A stretch of 64,000 bases of DNA, from NCBI RefSeq assembly GCF_020882245.1, contig NC_083600.1, positions 15,438,001-15,502,000 on the forward strand, in the 5' to 3' direction. A program made the position numbers and the translations under genes. This DNA is from Rhopalosiphum padi. Its lineage: Eukaryota; Arthropoda; Insecta; Hemiptera; Aphididae. The notes under the pieces are model-generated. The model was not told the origin of the DNA. It searched no databases and was given only the letters and a program-made list of their open reading frames with translations. Each line of letters begins with the position of its first letter. Positions within the stretch are counted from its first letter, which is position 1. This document shows, one piece after another, positions 14,640 through 29,800 of the stretch.

Positions 14640-16600
14640 TTCACCGAAATTCGTCCATTCGTATATCGCAGAAGCGCAAGTCATTACAATCAGACACACG
14701 GCGGCGGACAGACGACAATTTTTAATAAGAGTGTACGATATAAAAACCTACGAAAAAGATGATATAATAAAACGTGTCATCAACACTACCGTTAAGTGCG
14801 TACACTATATACGTATATATAATACAATATATAAATGTATGAGCGTGGTGTATGCTTGAAATAATAATAATAACAATAATAATAATAACAATCATAATGG
14901 AGAGTAAAAAGTGTGTATCAATATATATATATATATATTTATTTATCCGGGATTTCGGAACGTGACTGGTGTGCCGTAAAATAGTCGACCGCCTCCTTTG
15001 CTACCGGAGACTTGTGCGCAGCGTTAGCGACTTGGGCACGTAGAATGAGAATATATACAAATGCACATAAACCTGTACGAATAAATTACTCCGAACAGAT
15101 AATGTACTCGAGTGCATACATATTTCCCCGCTTTTCGATTTATATTATTTCAGTGAATATAATATACTCTCGCGTACCTAATGTTATAATATATACGTAC
15201 GAGACGAATGCTCAGCGGTGTCATGTCTATATTGCGGGGTGGTGATGTGATAGTGAGTTACAGGATGTCTTTTAGTACACCTCATTGGCCCACTTTTACC
15301 GAGTCAGACTACTGGAGCCGAACCTTCAACTAGTTTTCTCACACACACGGAATATTAAAATTCAAAACTGACGAGGGACAAATTTATCTTTTAAAAAGCC
15401 AAGACGCACCGAGTGTGGAATCTCAGTTAAAGTGCCCCAGCTCTTATAGGTTATAATAACTAGTAGGTAGGCACACGCTATCTGCCATTCGTGACATTTA
15501 TAGGTATATAAAACTTTGATACGCACGAGAGACTTTTAAATTTCTGATTATTTGAATGATTAATTAGTTCACTCGTTTTTACATACAACTAACCTGTTTA
15601 ATATGAGGTAAAGCAAGAGAAAAACAAACAAAACACCTTAAAAAAGAAAATGTTGCCCGACACTGTCGATACGTCGGGACCAATGGGTTGTCTACGTTTA
15701 AGCGGTCCTATTTAAATATTCAAACGGCACCACGGCGAGTACATTTGTTGAGTCTGTGATTCCGCGTAGAGCCGACCTAAACGGCGGCGAAGCATAATGG
15801 AGTATTTCGGTTGCTAAGCCCGTGTTGTACAGGGCATTACATTATTGGCCGTTGGCACTAAGTTTTTTAATTTATTATTCGTGTCAGTGCGATAAATCCC
15901 GCCAACTTATATGGTGGTCGTGGTTATGGATTTGTTTTTTCGTAGAATTTTTTTTATTTTTTACGGCGAAAATCGTGTTTTTATAACGTCGACGGGGATT
16001 TTATTTTTTTGTTTTGTTTTCCTACCCGAAGGCGGCGACGGCTGCCGAGTGGACCACAGGATGTGACCGGTATAAATCTCCGGACCAGCCGCCCCGGACG
16101 GATCGTTCTATATTCGTATCGTGTATTATATAATATATTTTTATTACGCCATAATAATATCATATCGCGCATCCGGAACGCAAAACTATAGCGTTCTATT
16201 ATGATAATATTATATCGCCGTGCGCAAGAACGTTTTCTGTCCGCAACACTTCGATAGACGTATAACGCGGGCCATGGGGCCGCCACCCCGATAGCCCCGG
16301 GGGGTCATAATGTTATTATACATAAAATATAACAGATATTGCCGTTTTGCATATCACGTACAGAGTATAGCTCGCCAATATCAAAACCGGACTCCGGAAT
16401 TTCGACAAATCGTGGCCATTTGTTTAGCGCCGATTTCAAGTGTTATTATAGCAACTGTTCACCGCGGCGAACTTCCAGAAGTTGACCGACCCTATATTAT
16501 AATTATTATAGTTCAGTGTGGACAAAAAGTGGACTGGTTTTGTTTTTGCAACGATTCTCGCAATACTGCGATTTCGTAATATCGGCCAAGGTATTAACAT
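14640..16600. other. CpG-rich island B
   Basis: A CpG-dense block with (AAT/AAC)n at about 14857-14890, (TA)n at about 14922-14938, and its GC-richest parts at 16020-16100 and 16255-16305, which include a CCCCGGGGGG run. Overlapping frames of 60-101 codons occur on both strands near 15981-16579. They lack domain patterns, and both strands look equally open, as expected for non-coding GC-rich DNA. Function is unknown. Confidence 0.45.
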
Positions 16601-19600
16601 TATAAAACATTATAACAATACCTATGTTAAAATATTCGATTAAAAAATACCGTTTTTAAATTTTAATATCAAACAATAATAAAATATAGTATAGTATAAT
16701 GTAGTATAGTACGCGCGCGCATGGTGTCAAATCAATTGTTGCAGATGTGTCTGGTTACAGAGATTGAAAGTGTTTGGAATATTTTTAAAATTTTTCAAAA
16801 GTTAAATACTCATTTTTTTGGTACATTTTTACACTCTTCTCTATAAAGATTCATAACTTCTTACGTATTATACTTTTATTATTATTATAATAATAATTGT
16901 TACTACAACAATAATTAATGTTATTATGTTATTGATATCAAGTAAACGATAACCTTTATTCGTACATTTAATTTAATACTATCTGATGCAAACGATTTTC
17001 TAAAAATGTTTATGTGCGAGTATATTTATTAAATATTGAACCAATACTTTAATATTTATAAGCATTTAAAGTTTAGGTAAACATAGCGGCGGGGAAAAAA
17101 TACACGGGGTATATACTCTACTACTCCACTCCTCAAAACTTGAAAGCTTATAAATAATAAACTATATTCGTTCAATAATCGATATTTGCTTATCAACATT
17201 TTTAGAAAAATATCCAACTCCGTTAATATTACAAAATAAAAAAATAGTAGTTGATATAATATAGTAAAAGGTTCAAAACAAAATAAAAAAATAGTAAAAA
17301 TCAAATTTATGAAGACAATTTAGTTCTGTGAATATTTAAGACAAAGTTTATACCTAGTTTTATTTCTGCAGATCATGAATATGATGTGAAATAATTATTA
17401 GAGTTATAAATCCAGGAAAAATATGATTATTTGTCTGCATTATAAAATGTTAAACTAATTAAGACATTTTTCCTTTTACACGATTTTCCTGGAGCATTTA
17501 TATATTTTTGATTAACCAACCAAAAGCAAAAACTCCATTAGGCTTATAATGCTGTACTTAGCTACACGACAGCGATTTGATCAGGGTGGATTGTTTGTTT
17601 AAATCATTTTAATATGTTCAAAATTAATTTAAGAGAATTATTATAATATTTGTACAGTAAGACGACGGCATATTATGAGTTTAGTCGCATTTAATAACAG
17701 CCGAGTATTCGCTATCCTGGATTAACATCCTATACTGGATTTTGGGATAAAGTTGCAAAAGTACACTTTCATAACAAATAGAAGTTTCTCGTTTTTAAAA
17801 TCAAAAATCGTTAAAAACACTGTACTATGACTATTATGTACTTATATTGAGTTTTAATATATTATAACATAAAAATGATTCGTTAATTTTTTTTTAGTTA
17901 ATTGTTCGGTTATCGACGTTTATATGCATTTTAAATTATAATCATATTATATAATGGCATTTGTAACTATTGTTTGTTTGTACATTCGAATAATCAACTG
18001 TAATGACCCGTGGTGTAGTTTAGTTTAAAAAAAAAGACCATTTATATCAAAAAAGTATTCATAAGCCTTCAGATGTAATGTAATTTCGAATAGATTATTT
18101 TGTATGCACAACAAAAAATGTAAAGCCAATTTCCGACATTTTTCAACAGTAACGTTAAGACAAGGTACGTCGTAATTAAATGGCCTGTTTAAAATATAAA
18201 CACGAACATTTCAAGGTATAATAATTTATTGAAAATTCTGGAGACGAGTACTCTGCAAAGATAATGTGTTTTGAATAATTCTTTCGAATAAAAAATTATC
18301 GATCTTAACACTACAATATATTTATTTTTTCCATTACGCTAAAATTTCATATTCATGATTTTTAAATTGTATCATGAAATATACGTTTGCACGTATTTTA
18401 AAATCATATATAGTGTTCAAATGTCACATTAGTGATTTACGAAGACAACGCATATTAAAATCACGTCCCCATAAGTAGACTTCTGAAATAATTTATCGCA
18501 CAAATAGATAGGAACATAAAAAAAAAAATATCAACCTTTATATTCAGTTTAGAACTAAGATACAATAAGAATGCTTTTTGAAAATAATAATTATCATTAT
18601 TAAAAATATTTACAAAAACATTAATCAACATTTCAAGAAAACGAGTGTAAACACCTTTAAAAAACTACATATTATAATAATTATAACTGGCTTATAAAAT
18701 ATATTGTATTTAATTTGACGTACGTTTTAGTTCTTGTAAAACGTCATAGCTGTGTTTAAGAAACTTGGAGACATAATCAATTTACCTTGGTTTACTTAAA
18801 AGTGAATTTAAAGCTTGCATGTAAATTAGTCATTATACAAGTTCCTTCATTAAGAAAACACAATTTCGGTATTAATATAAAACGAATACATGTCTTACAA
18901 AGAATATGCAAGTAATCCTTACACGTTTCACATAAATAACTATTATACACAATTTATACATAATTTATTATTTTCAATTTTTTTTTTTAATTTCTCAAGA
19001 AGTATACCTAATTGAGGATTTAAATATTAACTCAGATTTAAACTTAAAATTAGAATATTATGAAAGTATATAACATTTTAAATATACTCATTGTAATAAT
19101 TAGTATTCATTATGAAATGTTTTTAACTAACGAACTACATTTTAAAACAACTGCATTACGTTGTTGTTAATAAAAGTTCAGCTACACAGCTACACAATTT
19201 GTAATGGAAAAACATTAATAATTATGCCTTATACATTTATTAAATTGAAAATAATTATATTGTGAATATATTTTTATATTTTCAAACTATAAATTCATTA
19301 AATATAAACATTATTGTGAACTTAAAAATTTACATTTTCTCAGCTACCTCATAGTTTTTTTTAGCGGAAGTTGTTGTTGGCGTAGTAGGAAATTCTTGAC
19401 GATGCCGTCCGAATAACAATTTCCTAATTATCAAATGTTGTGGGGAGAAAAAAATAATTTATAAGCTCTAACGACCTCTCAAAAATAGGACGTAATATTA
19501 TTTATAGATAAAATTTAAGTACCTACAATATAATTATAGTGGTATATACGAATCATAAGTAGCGTATCAATATTTTATTGATTTACAATATTAGCCGCAG

Positions 19601-19859
19601 AGATTTAAACCGTGTAAAATAGATTTAATATACTTATTTATACACGTATACATAATAATAGATGATATTGAAGAAAAAAAAAACCTTTTTGTTTCGTACA
19701 TGCCTTTACGAGATGGGTTGCAGGTCCTGATATTTACCAAAAAAATGTGTATTCAAATTGATCTAAAGTCATCAGAATAAACTCAATTTCAATCTAAGGA
19801 CTGTGATAGGTACTCGGTGGTGCATATAAGGTCACGGATATACTATAGTGCAGTGTCAT
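16601..19859. other. AT-rich gene-free stretch
   Basis: No gene or structured repeat is supported here. The sequence is mostly AT with short homopolymer runs. A small GCGCGCGC run lies near 16712-16720, at the edge of the preceding CpG-rich block. Confidence 0.7.
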
Positions 19860-20650
19860 ACAAATTACAAATTAAATTTCTAAAACCACGTTTTACGCAA
19901 TAGTCGCGCATTATCCTTACGCTACAATAATAATATTATATAGTCGGTATAACGCGTATAACATCGTTAAAATAATAATAAAAAACGAGATCACAATACA
20001 TAGTATTATATTATTAGGTATATCAGTATACGTGCGTACGTATAATATAATATGACATAATAAATAAACGCGCGGGCCACGGAGACATTTGGCTCCGCGA
20101 TCGCCGTACGACAATAAATCTCGGAGCGGCACACGCGATTGATATATTCTCGGGGTCTCCCGTGTTCGATCCCTCTGCGCTCGGCTCGCTCCTTCGTCGT
20201 CGTCGTCGTCTTGGTCGTCCAAGTCGTCGTTTCTCCTGTGCGCGCGTGCGGCTTGTTAACAACGCACTGGGAACCGCGCCAGACATTTAACCGCCGCCGC
20301 GCCGAACGCTAATAAAAATGCATCGCTCTTCGGGTATTGCGCGCACTGCCAACATTATCGTCGCCGCCATCTCGCGAGACGCCGAGCGTTTCTTGTATCC
20401 ACTACGTGTACACAATATCATCGTACATGTGGGTGGGCGGATGTGTGTGTGATGTAAGTTGTGTTTAACAGCGTATAGTCTCCGGAGTTTGAATGCCACA
20501 GAAAACAACAACAACAACAGTAATAATAATAATAATAACAATAGTGGTGGTACAGTAACACTATACAATAATACATACTTTTGAATCGTTGAAAGTTTTC
20601 GATAATCAAACGCATTATCCGGAAAAGAAACGAAGCGATTTGAATGCGTT
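19860..20650. other. CpG-rich island C
   Basis: A short, strongly CpG-rich block. It includes a run of CGT/GTC trinucleotides at about 20193-20230, GCCGCCGCGCC at about 20289-20300, and (CAA)n then (TAA)n at about 20505-20540. The - strand frames through it (20023-20286, 19917-20222, 20287-20568) have low-complexity Arg, Asp or Leu runs that simply translate the trinucleotide repeats, so I do not call them genes. Confidence 0.45.
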
Positions 20651-21699
20651 AGACTTTTATTTATATATATACATATTTTATAGTGAACTCGATAACAAAT
20701 AATAGTAAATTTCGTTTTTTTTACGCGATAAAATATAAAAAATATAAAACACTGTTCACAACGCGCTCACAATTTTTACGCCTCCAGAATCACTGCTAAG
20801 TCAATCGAAATATTTTTAAAAGCTCGTACCTTGAATATTTAATTTTATCTAAACAAAAGTTTAGAAAAATCGGTAAAAAAATATGAAAGAGAAAACAAAA
20901 TAATGTATTTAGACAACTACGCAAAAACGATTTATAAAAAAAATGTATTTTTTTTCGGGAGTGAAAGTATTTGCTAATCAAATCGAACTGTTCGATACAT
21001 TCAATAAAAATCATTGGCAAAGTTCATTTAACAAAAAAAAAAAAATTATTATTATATAGCACTTTGCATTTATATATTTATAAACATATTATGAATATAT
21101 TTAAACGAATCGTTATCAACACTCTTCTAAGTAAAATATAAATTTTGTATTTGTCGTCATTTAATAACAACTTTCATCAATCGGTTAATTGAGTTTCGGG
21201 ATAAAATTGTTGATATTTATGTATTATATTTTGTATATTTAATAAATAAATGGAATATATTTGTTTTTCATGCAACCATAAAAACCATCAAATTGCACGG
21301 GTTTATGACATATTTGTAATTCTTGTTATTTATTTGATTGAATAATCAATTTTAAATGCAATTATAATATTCAACTTTGTCTCGTTGTAAATTTATAAAA
21401 TCTCCAGTCTTTTAAAACTAGTTAATTAAGTATTATATGTTAATTAATAAAATACTCCGTTTGTCAAGTAAATATTAATGTTTTGCTCATAAAAACTTCG
21501 TTGATACAATAAAACCTACCCGTATTCTATGCTAATAATATAAACAACGGCCACTCATTGGTTTATTTTGTTTGAAATATATTATGTTGAATTTAATTGT
21601 ATGTTAAAAAATAAAATAAAATAGTTATATAATCGCCACCGGATAGAATGGTTTGGATATATTTTACGGTTTGCATCTTATATTATGTACTGTAATCGG
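20651..21699. other. AT-rich gene-free stretch
   Basis: Nothing beyond AT-rich sequence and short homopolymers is seen. A 74-codon - strand frame at 20796-21020 has no recognisable motif. Confidence 0.7.
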
Positions 21700-23620
21700 A
21701 GTGTCCTAACTTGAACCATCTCCGGACCGACGACTGTGTTCCATTTTCGAATTTATACCGCAATAAAATTATTAATTCCGAGGCCGTTCGTTCGTACGCT
21801 TGCTACTAAATTGAACTCAGTTTGACTGTTTGTTCTTCTCGTTTGTGTTTGGTTTTTCCACTGAACACCAGCCTCCGGTTTTAAAATGTTGTTCTTAAGA
21901 ATTGATTCATTGCGTAAATACCTACACATACACACATTTCTGCCAGGCTGGCACTACCAAACGGAGATTATTATTAGTATTATTATTTTTATCAATTACG
22001 AACATACACACACCGCACACGTAATATACTATATGTATATACGTGTTGTAGTTATTAGTTTTCAAGCTCGATTCGCGGGAGATATTACAAATGCCGTTTG
22101 GGTTCTGTATACACACACATTTATGTATAATATATTATGTTGTGGAACTGTGCGGGAGTCATCTGTATTCGTCGTGTGTAAAGGAGAGGTTTATTACGTG
22201 GTGTATAATATACAACTGGAAACCTGTACCGCCGGTGTTTCGACATGTATATAAATGTAGGTAGGTATATATATATATATACAATTTTGTGTGTGTAGGT
22301 ATGTGTGTGTAAGTACGTCGCGTGTGAGAGATCTGAAAATTCGACTCGGGGAAAAAAATAAAGGAAAAAGGAGAGGGCAAAACGAGATAAACAAGAGTGC
22401 GGAGCGACAGAAACAAAGTAAATAAAAGACCCGGTGCGAGTTTGCGTGCAGAACACTGCAGGCTGCAGCAGAGGGACGGCGACGGGTAGCTCTATACATA
22501 TATATTATATATACAGATATGTTTGTGTGGGTTTATATCCGACAAAGCCCGAAGTAACTAGGAGAGAGAATATAAATCCTCTTTAGGCTCTTATAACTTT
22601 GACCAACAACAACAACAATAACAAAATAACAAAAAAAAAAAATTCACAAGATATGTCAAGTCTGTGTCGGTTGTCGCAAAAAAAAAATAAAATAATAATA
22701 ATAATAATAATAATGTAACATGTATTGATGGTAAAGATGCGTCTTACATATTATATTATATTGTCATGTCGTGTACTGCGGTCGTATTTTTCCGGTGAAC
22801 CGGATTTAATCGGCTTTTAAAGGACAAAGCGGACGCGGTGGAAGAAAGTTGCTCATTGTGTGTATTTAACGGACAGTGAAAGTAGTTAGCGACGACGAAT
22901 GTTCATTGCTGCGAAACTGTATCGTGTAAACTGTACAGTCTCTTGTGCCAGTGTGTATTTTTTCCCCTCAAATTTATTAACAGGGATTTTCGTTGATAAA
23001 GTCCTTATATATTATGGTGTGAGTATATTTATACACACACACACACACACACATATATACCCCTTGCACAGTAAATTTGACCAAGAGAGGATTCAGTAAA
23101 ATATATATATATATATATATATATCTGCTGTCAAAGCTCCCGCTCCAAATGTTTTATGCTTGTTAAAGTTTTGATGACTTGGCCGAAGTCATTAAAATCC
23201 GCTCGGGAGAATGCCCGCATGCATCTTTTTTTTTTTTTTAACTCTTACACTCTTCTTCTCCGTGTTTGCGTTTCCCGTTTTATTTTTTTTATTTTTATTG
23301 CCAATAGTTTAGTAGAAAAATTCAGGAAGTCGACACTAACGTTGTTCACCAACAGTTAAAACGTTGATTAAACGTTCGGGTACGTGCGCCGCCAGATACA
23401 TATACTCGTGGTGAACAATACACACAATTGCTTATCGTCTCCCGGAGGTTATACTGTTTTTATTTGTTAAAGCAATTTTTCATTCCGGAGTTACCAAAAA
23501 AACGCGAAAAATGTAATTTTTACTATTTCCCAAGTAGTTTAGACTAGTTCTAAATTGAACGCGTTTCGGGCTCATGTTTGAAAATGCCACCGTTTAAATT
23601 TCTCTCCATGTCTCCGTATT
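21700..23620. other. CpG-rich island D with clustered microsatellites
   Basis: This GC-elevated block contains (TA)n at about 22267-22280, (TG)n at about 22288-22310, (CAA)n at about 22604-22620, (AAT)n at about 22690-22714, (AC)10 at about 23033-23053 and (TA)12 at about 23100-23124. A purine-rich stretch at about 22330-22430 leads to GCAGGCTGCAGC near 22460, which looks like untranslated leader but lacks a supported start or splice pattern. Several overlapping frames (21886-22254 +, 22121-22499 -) are low-complexity shadows of the repeats. Confidence 0.45.
23033..23124. repeat. (AC)10 and (TA)12 microsatellite pair
   Basis: An (AC)n run at about 23033-23053 is followed within 50 nt by a perfect (TA)n run at 23100-23124. 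Both are directly visible. They are simple repeats with no coding potential. Confidence 0.95.
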
Positions 23621-25239
23621 TTACCACAAAGCTCTATATCTATAAATCTATAATTATTATTATATAAATATATAATATAAACTTGTAGTTATGTTTAAAC
23701 ATTCAACAATTTATACGCACCCGTTCAAATCAGATGAATGTGTTCGCAATAATACGAGTTAAATACTATTTAAATGTTTGCATTACGTGTCCATATTATC
23801 TTATTTAATTGGCATTGTAAATATAATTGAAATTGACCTACAAATCGCAGTCCCGCTAATTTTGTCGCACGTATTGCAGTTTTTGTCTCTCGCTAAAATG
23901 TAGATTGCCTCTATGATTAAGTTTTCTGTGTTAATAAAATAATAAAAAACATTTTTAATTAATTTTGTTTAAAAGATAAATAAAATTTGGATTATCGTGT
24001 AGCATTTTATATAAATGTAAATTACTCTGCTATATAACGCTTTTAATGCTTTTTTTTCAATGAGCGTTTAACACTTATTTGTGTTTAAAAATCGGATGAA
24101 ACTGTACTCTGAACTTCGTCTTTCAAAGAACCACATAGACAAGGTAAAAGTTATGAAAAGTATACAAATTGAATTTCAGACGTTCAAAATGTTCAAATAC
24201 AAATATAAAGGTTTGTATCTATCGCGTGCAGTACATAAATGTAAGTACTTTTCATAATAAAATAATAGAAGTACATATTATATTAGTTCTGTTTCCACCA
24301 TTACAACAAAATAACCTTTTGGTTAAATGTATTTTAAAGTTAATATAATTTGATACGCATTAGTCTGATGTATTGATATAAGTCTTGAGAAAATGAGAAT
24401 ACACTGTATTTTATTTTGATAGTAGTAGGTAATCCCTTTTAGTGTACACCTATAAATATTTTATTTTTCATTTGATAAAAATTTTGTAGAATAATAATTT
24501 ATGAATAAGATACTTACGTTATTAAAACTTTTTTTTTTATTACACTAAAATATTCATATGCTTATAAATAAATATATAAATTAAAAATTTGTAAATTATA
24601 ATAGGTACATTTTAAATCATTTTACGTTACTTTTGAAATATTTGCAACTAAGATTATATCTCGCTGTTAATTTATCAGATTGAAAATTATTAAATCTGAT
24701 TGGACCTTTTTATCAATCCAATCTTCCTTTATTATTAAAACGCAATTTAAAATTAACTCGAGTGACGTTAACACAAAATTAAGTTTATTTTTGCCAAAGA
24801 ATATGTATTTTTGTTAATAAGATTCTTCAGCTTAGGCTATCTATAACTAGAGATAATAAATAAATATATATTATTTGTAAGCTTATTAAGTTCGATTCAT
24901 AAATTAATGAAGAATATTTAATATTTATAATTATTTGTATTGATTAGAAGAACGATGAATCATACTATTTATTATTATATTTTATAAAGTTATATCATGT
25001 TCTATGGGATATTTTATTTTGATCGATTTCTGTAGTTTAACACACATTGAATAGTCTATTTACCAATTACGATATAATAATGATATAATGATATCCATAA
25101 TATCGCTCCTTTTCAGGGACTATTCACAATAATAGTTATATAATACGTTTAAAATTTTATAATTTTCAATAGCAACGAGTTTACTTAACGCAGTAGTGAA
25201 AATTACAAAACTATATGATGTCGAAATCGAAGACACTAT
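23621..25239. other. AT-rich gene-free stretch
   Basis: No gene, RNA gene or mobile element is supported. The stretch consists of AT-rich sequence between two CpG-rich blocks. Confidence 0.7.
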
Positions 25240-26830
25240 ATTGAGGGACATATTACCTACGGCGCCAAAAGTCAAAGAATAGTTTCCGATATTCCGGAAT
25301 TATTTCGATCGTTACGAATAGATTCGATATAGCTCTGGTTTCGGTCGTAAACATAATGATGCAGACGAAATCGACTTTCGGCGGAATACCATATAATATA
25401 CGCAATCCAAACGGTGTACAATAATAATATTATAATATATTATATTGATATCATATCATATGTATACAGACGCACGGGTCGTATAGCGGAACGGCATCAT
25501 ACGTATATAATGTACTGCAATACAGCGCTCGGAATCGTACGAAACGAGTCGGTTAATTAATTTGTCCGAAAACGGAAAGGCAGTAAGAAAAAAATTGACC
25601 GTCTCTCGGACGGACCGAGACCCTGACTGCGCGGCGGCGATGGCGAATGGCTGGCGGACGCGAACGGCGGGGCGCCGCGCGGTCGCGTGTATTTCATTCG
25701 TTTATCTCGGACGGCGGCGCGCGACGTGCTTCCATAACATTATACGCGCGCATAATAATATTATTATTATATACATTATACGTATATATATACAGTGACA
25801 CTGTAACAGTGTCGCGGCGGCGGCGGATCGAGTCCGTGCAGTTTGCGCCGGACAGATAAGAAAAGCAAGACGACTCTGTCTCTGTGGCGGAGAGGGACGC
25901 GGTCGTCGGGTTGATAGTGCGTACGGCGGCGTGGTATATATATATATATATGTATACGTATAATGTATAGTGCGGTGTAGTGCGTGACGGAGTGACGGAG
26001 AGGGTATATATGGCCGGTAATAACAACTATACTGTGGCGGCGATAATAATGCAGCAGAGTGCAATACTAGCGGTGATAATAATAATAATATTATAACAGC
26101 AACTTACTGTAATAATAATAATGATAATAATAATAATAATAATAATAACATTCCTACTTTGCGCCGCCGTAGTGTTTATGACGGCGGAGGGACGACGACG
26201 AGGAGAGTGCAGCACGCGATATTGCATTTAATGCGTTTTCAGTTTTAAACTATATATTATGTAGTTGTAGAGCGTGTTATATACGGCTAGTTTATAAAGT
26301 TTATCTGCGGACCGTATATATTTTCAGAGTACCTACCGCCGCCCACCTCTACTATACCTACTTACGCTTCGAAAACTCGCAGCGCCGCCCATAGGATTAC
26401 GTCAAGTTCCGCGACGGCTATAGAGACCCGAGTAAATGCGCGAGTATATGTGACGGCGTAGGCCGGCTATATTATATACGTTGTGTATAAAATAATATAT
26501 TATTATGGCCTGCACGTGCGTATATATCGTACACCGAATTTTATAGTGTTGCTGCTCGACGATCGCCAGCCCAATGATCACTATTCGGGAGAAGCAATAA
26601 AAAAAAAATACTAATACACTCGAAACAAACAATAACTCTTTGATATTTATATAATATCGTAAAAAAATTGCCGATAAAACGTTTTTGTTAAACAAGTGTA
26701 TACAGTCGCCGTTATCCTGAAAAATTACTCGACACCAACACTTATTATATTAATTTATCGCAATTCTTACGGATAACGCGATATTATATCGTGTCATTAG
26801 GCGCTGTTGAAAGTAAATGGAAAAACTTTT
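25240..26830. other. CpG-rich island E
   Basis: One of the GC-densest parts of the window (25620-25740 and 25800-25920), packed with CGGCGG and CGCGCG words. It also holds (TA)n at about 25936-25951, a short tandem GTGACGGA duplication at about 25984-25999, and (AAT)n tracts at about 26074-26092 and 26110-26148. Frames on both strands (25562-25859 +, 25694-26227 -) are Arg-, Ile- or Tyr-rich translations of these repeats. No start, splice pattern or protein family is recognisable. It is a candidate promoter or enhancer on composition alone. Confidence 0.5.
26110..26148. repeat. (AAT)n microsatellite
   Basis: About 12 units of AAT with one interruption (ATG). A shorter (AAT)n lies about 30 nt upstream. 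On the complementary strand it would encode an Ile run, which explains an apparent frame there. Confidence 0.95.
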
Positions 26831-29800
26831 CTGTTTAAACTGCGTTCGATTTTGTCATCATAAACTGTCAAATCATCTAATTCTTTGTATTGTCTTTAGG
26901 TTAAAGGCTCTATCCGTGGTATCGACACTGGAGGATATAGATTTAAATTAAATTTATATACTATGCTAAACGTGAATAATACGGGGTATTCCAAAATTAT
27001 TGATCCGATTAAAAATAATACGTGTTTACTGTGCAGTTTGTATAATTAAAAGTTAGGGTAAGGTTTAAACTTTAAAGGTTGCAATTAAGTCAAGTTTTGG
27101 TTACTTACTATGTTTACAAATGTTCAATGTCGCCACTATATCTTGTATCTAAGAAATAGTAAAATGCCTAAAAACCTGTTGAAGTATGTCGACCTTCATC
27201 AGGTTGATACCATTATAGGCGAATTTTTAGTTCATCAATATCCCTCGGAAAGGGAAAGTACATAAGTTTATGTACACACAAAAAAAAAATCGAAGACTGT
27301 GAAGTCTAAAAAATAGATTGACCAAAGGCGAAGTGCTTGGATAAAACAAATATCTATATAATATATATTAATACAGCTTAAATGTGTGCCACTATGCAAT
27401 GCACATAATGAATATTACATTAAACACTTGTAAATATAGTCATAAAAAACCTAATGTAATTGCTAACCTTTAAAAACTAATTTTTAATAACTCAAATAGT
27501 CAAATGTTACAATATATATATATTTAAATTGAATTAATAATAAATTCTCAAATAATCTATACAACACTAATATTAGTAAATGTCGAAAATGAAGTCTTAG
27601 ACAAATTTATATGAACTCGTGAAAATATATGCTATACCTTTTTGAATCCCTATTTTATTATTTTAATTTATGTTTAAAAATATAATGCAACTCATCTCTA
27701 TAATTTTAAGTGCACTTTCTTAATGCATTGTTTTTTATTAAAATGTATAAATAATTAACCGTATCTAACTAAACTTAAAGTTATTATGACATCAGTTAAC
27801 AAAATACCATGTGCGATGTGCCTACGTATTACGTCACTTACTCGATCTTCTGTAGCTCTGCCACGTGAACTCTCAACTCTCTCAAATATGATATTGTACA
27901 AAATATATTCTTACCTGCAACAAAAAAAAACACGTGCGTTTAAGTACATTTTCGTAATATTTACAACGTGTGCTTGAAAAAATCCGGAATACATCACAAA
28001 TTAATAATTTCAATTATTTTCTATAATTTATTTATATAAAATTCGTATTCCTACGAAATTAAACACCATCGGCCGTGGTGGTTTTACAACACCAACGAGG
28101 AATAATGTATACATTATACTAGGTACACATAAATTTGATGTATTTTGTGTGCGACGGTCGTTATTATTATACGACTTGAACACTGTTACGTTTTGTTATT
28201 ATATGCAGATAACGGACGGTTTCGCACCGGTCGCCCACTTTATAAAGATTATATTATTACATGATATTTTGCGAAAAATTAACGGTGACAACATTTTTAT
28301 GTTAACTAGAAATATTACTATATTGTATGTTGTGAATATTGTCGGATGGCCGACGTTAATCTTCGTTCCGAAAGCTGATGATGCAAAAAACTGTCATTAA
28401 TGATAATCGACTATTTTTTTTTATTTAGAAATTAGATGTTATTATTGATTATTAAAAAATCGAAAAATGCTCGTTCTTTTGTCGAATAAGCGAAACATTA
28501 TTATGCAAATGATCATAATATTGGACGTGTGCATTTAAATTTTTCGTTTCGAGTCGAACTTGCATTACGCACATAAAAATAGAAAAATGGCATGCGCAGG
28601 CTCTTTATGAACACCATTAGAGTTGCTGATACCGTCTAAGACCAAATTATCGTTTAAATTATTGTAAATATACGATATAAATTACAATTAAATACAATAA
28701 TATTATATTTATTATAGATCGAGATATATTTTAACTATGTTTATTTATACAATATACACGACGGAAAAAACTGTATGTTTAACGTATTTCCGTGCGATTT
28801 CTACAACTCAATCGCACCGGGAATCAAGATTTAAGATTATTATTGTACAATTTAAAATCATTCAAGATTAGTCGAGATGAAAACAAGAAAGAACTTTGAA
28901 TTCAGTCGTTTTATTTTTCTTGTTTATGCATCTTATCGCTGAATACTTCAAAATATATTAAAGTAGAGTACGTCGATAAAACTCAAACGTCCACCTCATC
29001 TTTGAATTCTTAATGTAGAATACCAACTACATCAGCAATATCACAGTACATTTATTTAAACTACAAAACGTAAAAGAGTTGTCAACAAAATGTTAGTAGT
29101 ATATATTTTATTTGAGTGTATAATATTATTATTATTATTGTTATAGGCTAATATGACTTAAGTTAGTTTAACTTTAAAGATATATTTTCAATGTGTTAAT
29201 ATAAAGAACACAGAAACAACTCTATCACATAACAGCCACAAAAAATGGCAAATTTAATATTTAAAGTAATTGGCTACCGTTATAGAAAAATATAAGTCTT
29301 AGAGGAAAATATGAAAACGAATTAAACGAATATTGTGCATTCCAATTCTGTTTATTCTAATTTGAATTCAGTAAGAATTATTTGCATGTGGAATATTTTC
29401 ATAAAAACATCAATTTCGTAAAAATAATTGATAAATATACAGATTTCAAATAATTATAGTAAAAATCTGAAAAACAATCTAAACATATTTTGTAAAATAA
29501 TGTCATGCCCAAAAAAATGCCATTACAAGTATTTTTTGAAAATTTCAAGTGTCTTATCAAATTAAAAATCACATTATTGTAAATTGTTTGCTCCGCTCGA
29601 AATTTAAAACACAACAATGCATATTATTATAATTTTATAAACGTTAGACCTACTTGCGAGATATCGGAAAATTAGACTGCGCGACAAAGTTAAATTGCCC
29701 ATCTAATAACATCGTGTTATCATGATTTTACAACTGAAACTCTAAATTTATTTTACATTATTTTATAAAACTATAGTGGTAATTTTGTTTTATCATAATA

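Noticed and set aside
20287..20615. Leu-, Cys- or Tyr-run frames on the - strand
   Set aside because: Translation of (CAA)n/(TAA)n trinucleotide repeats in different phases.
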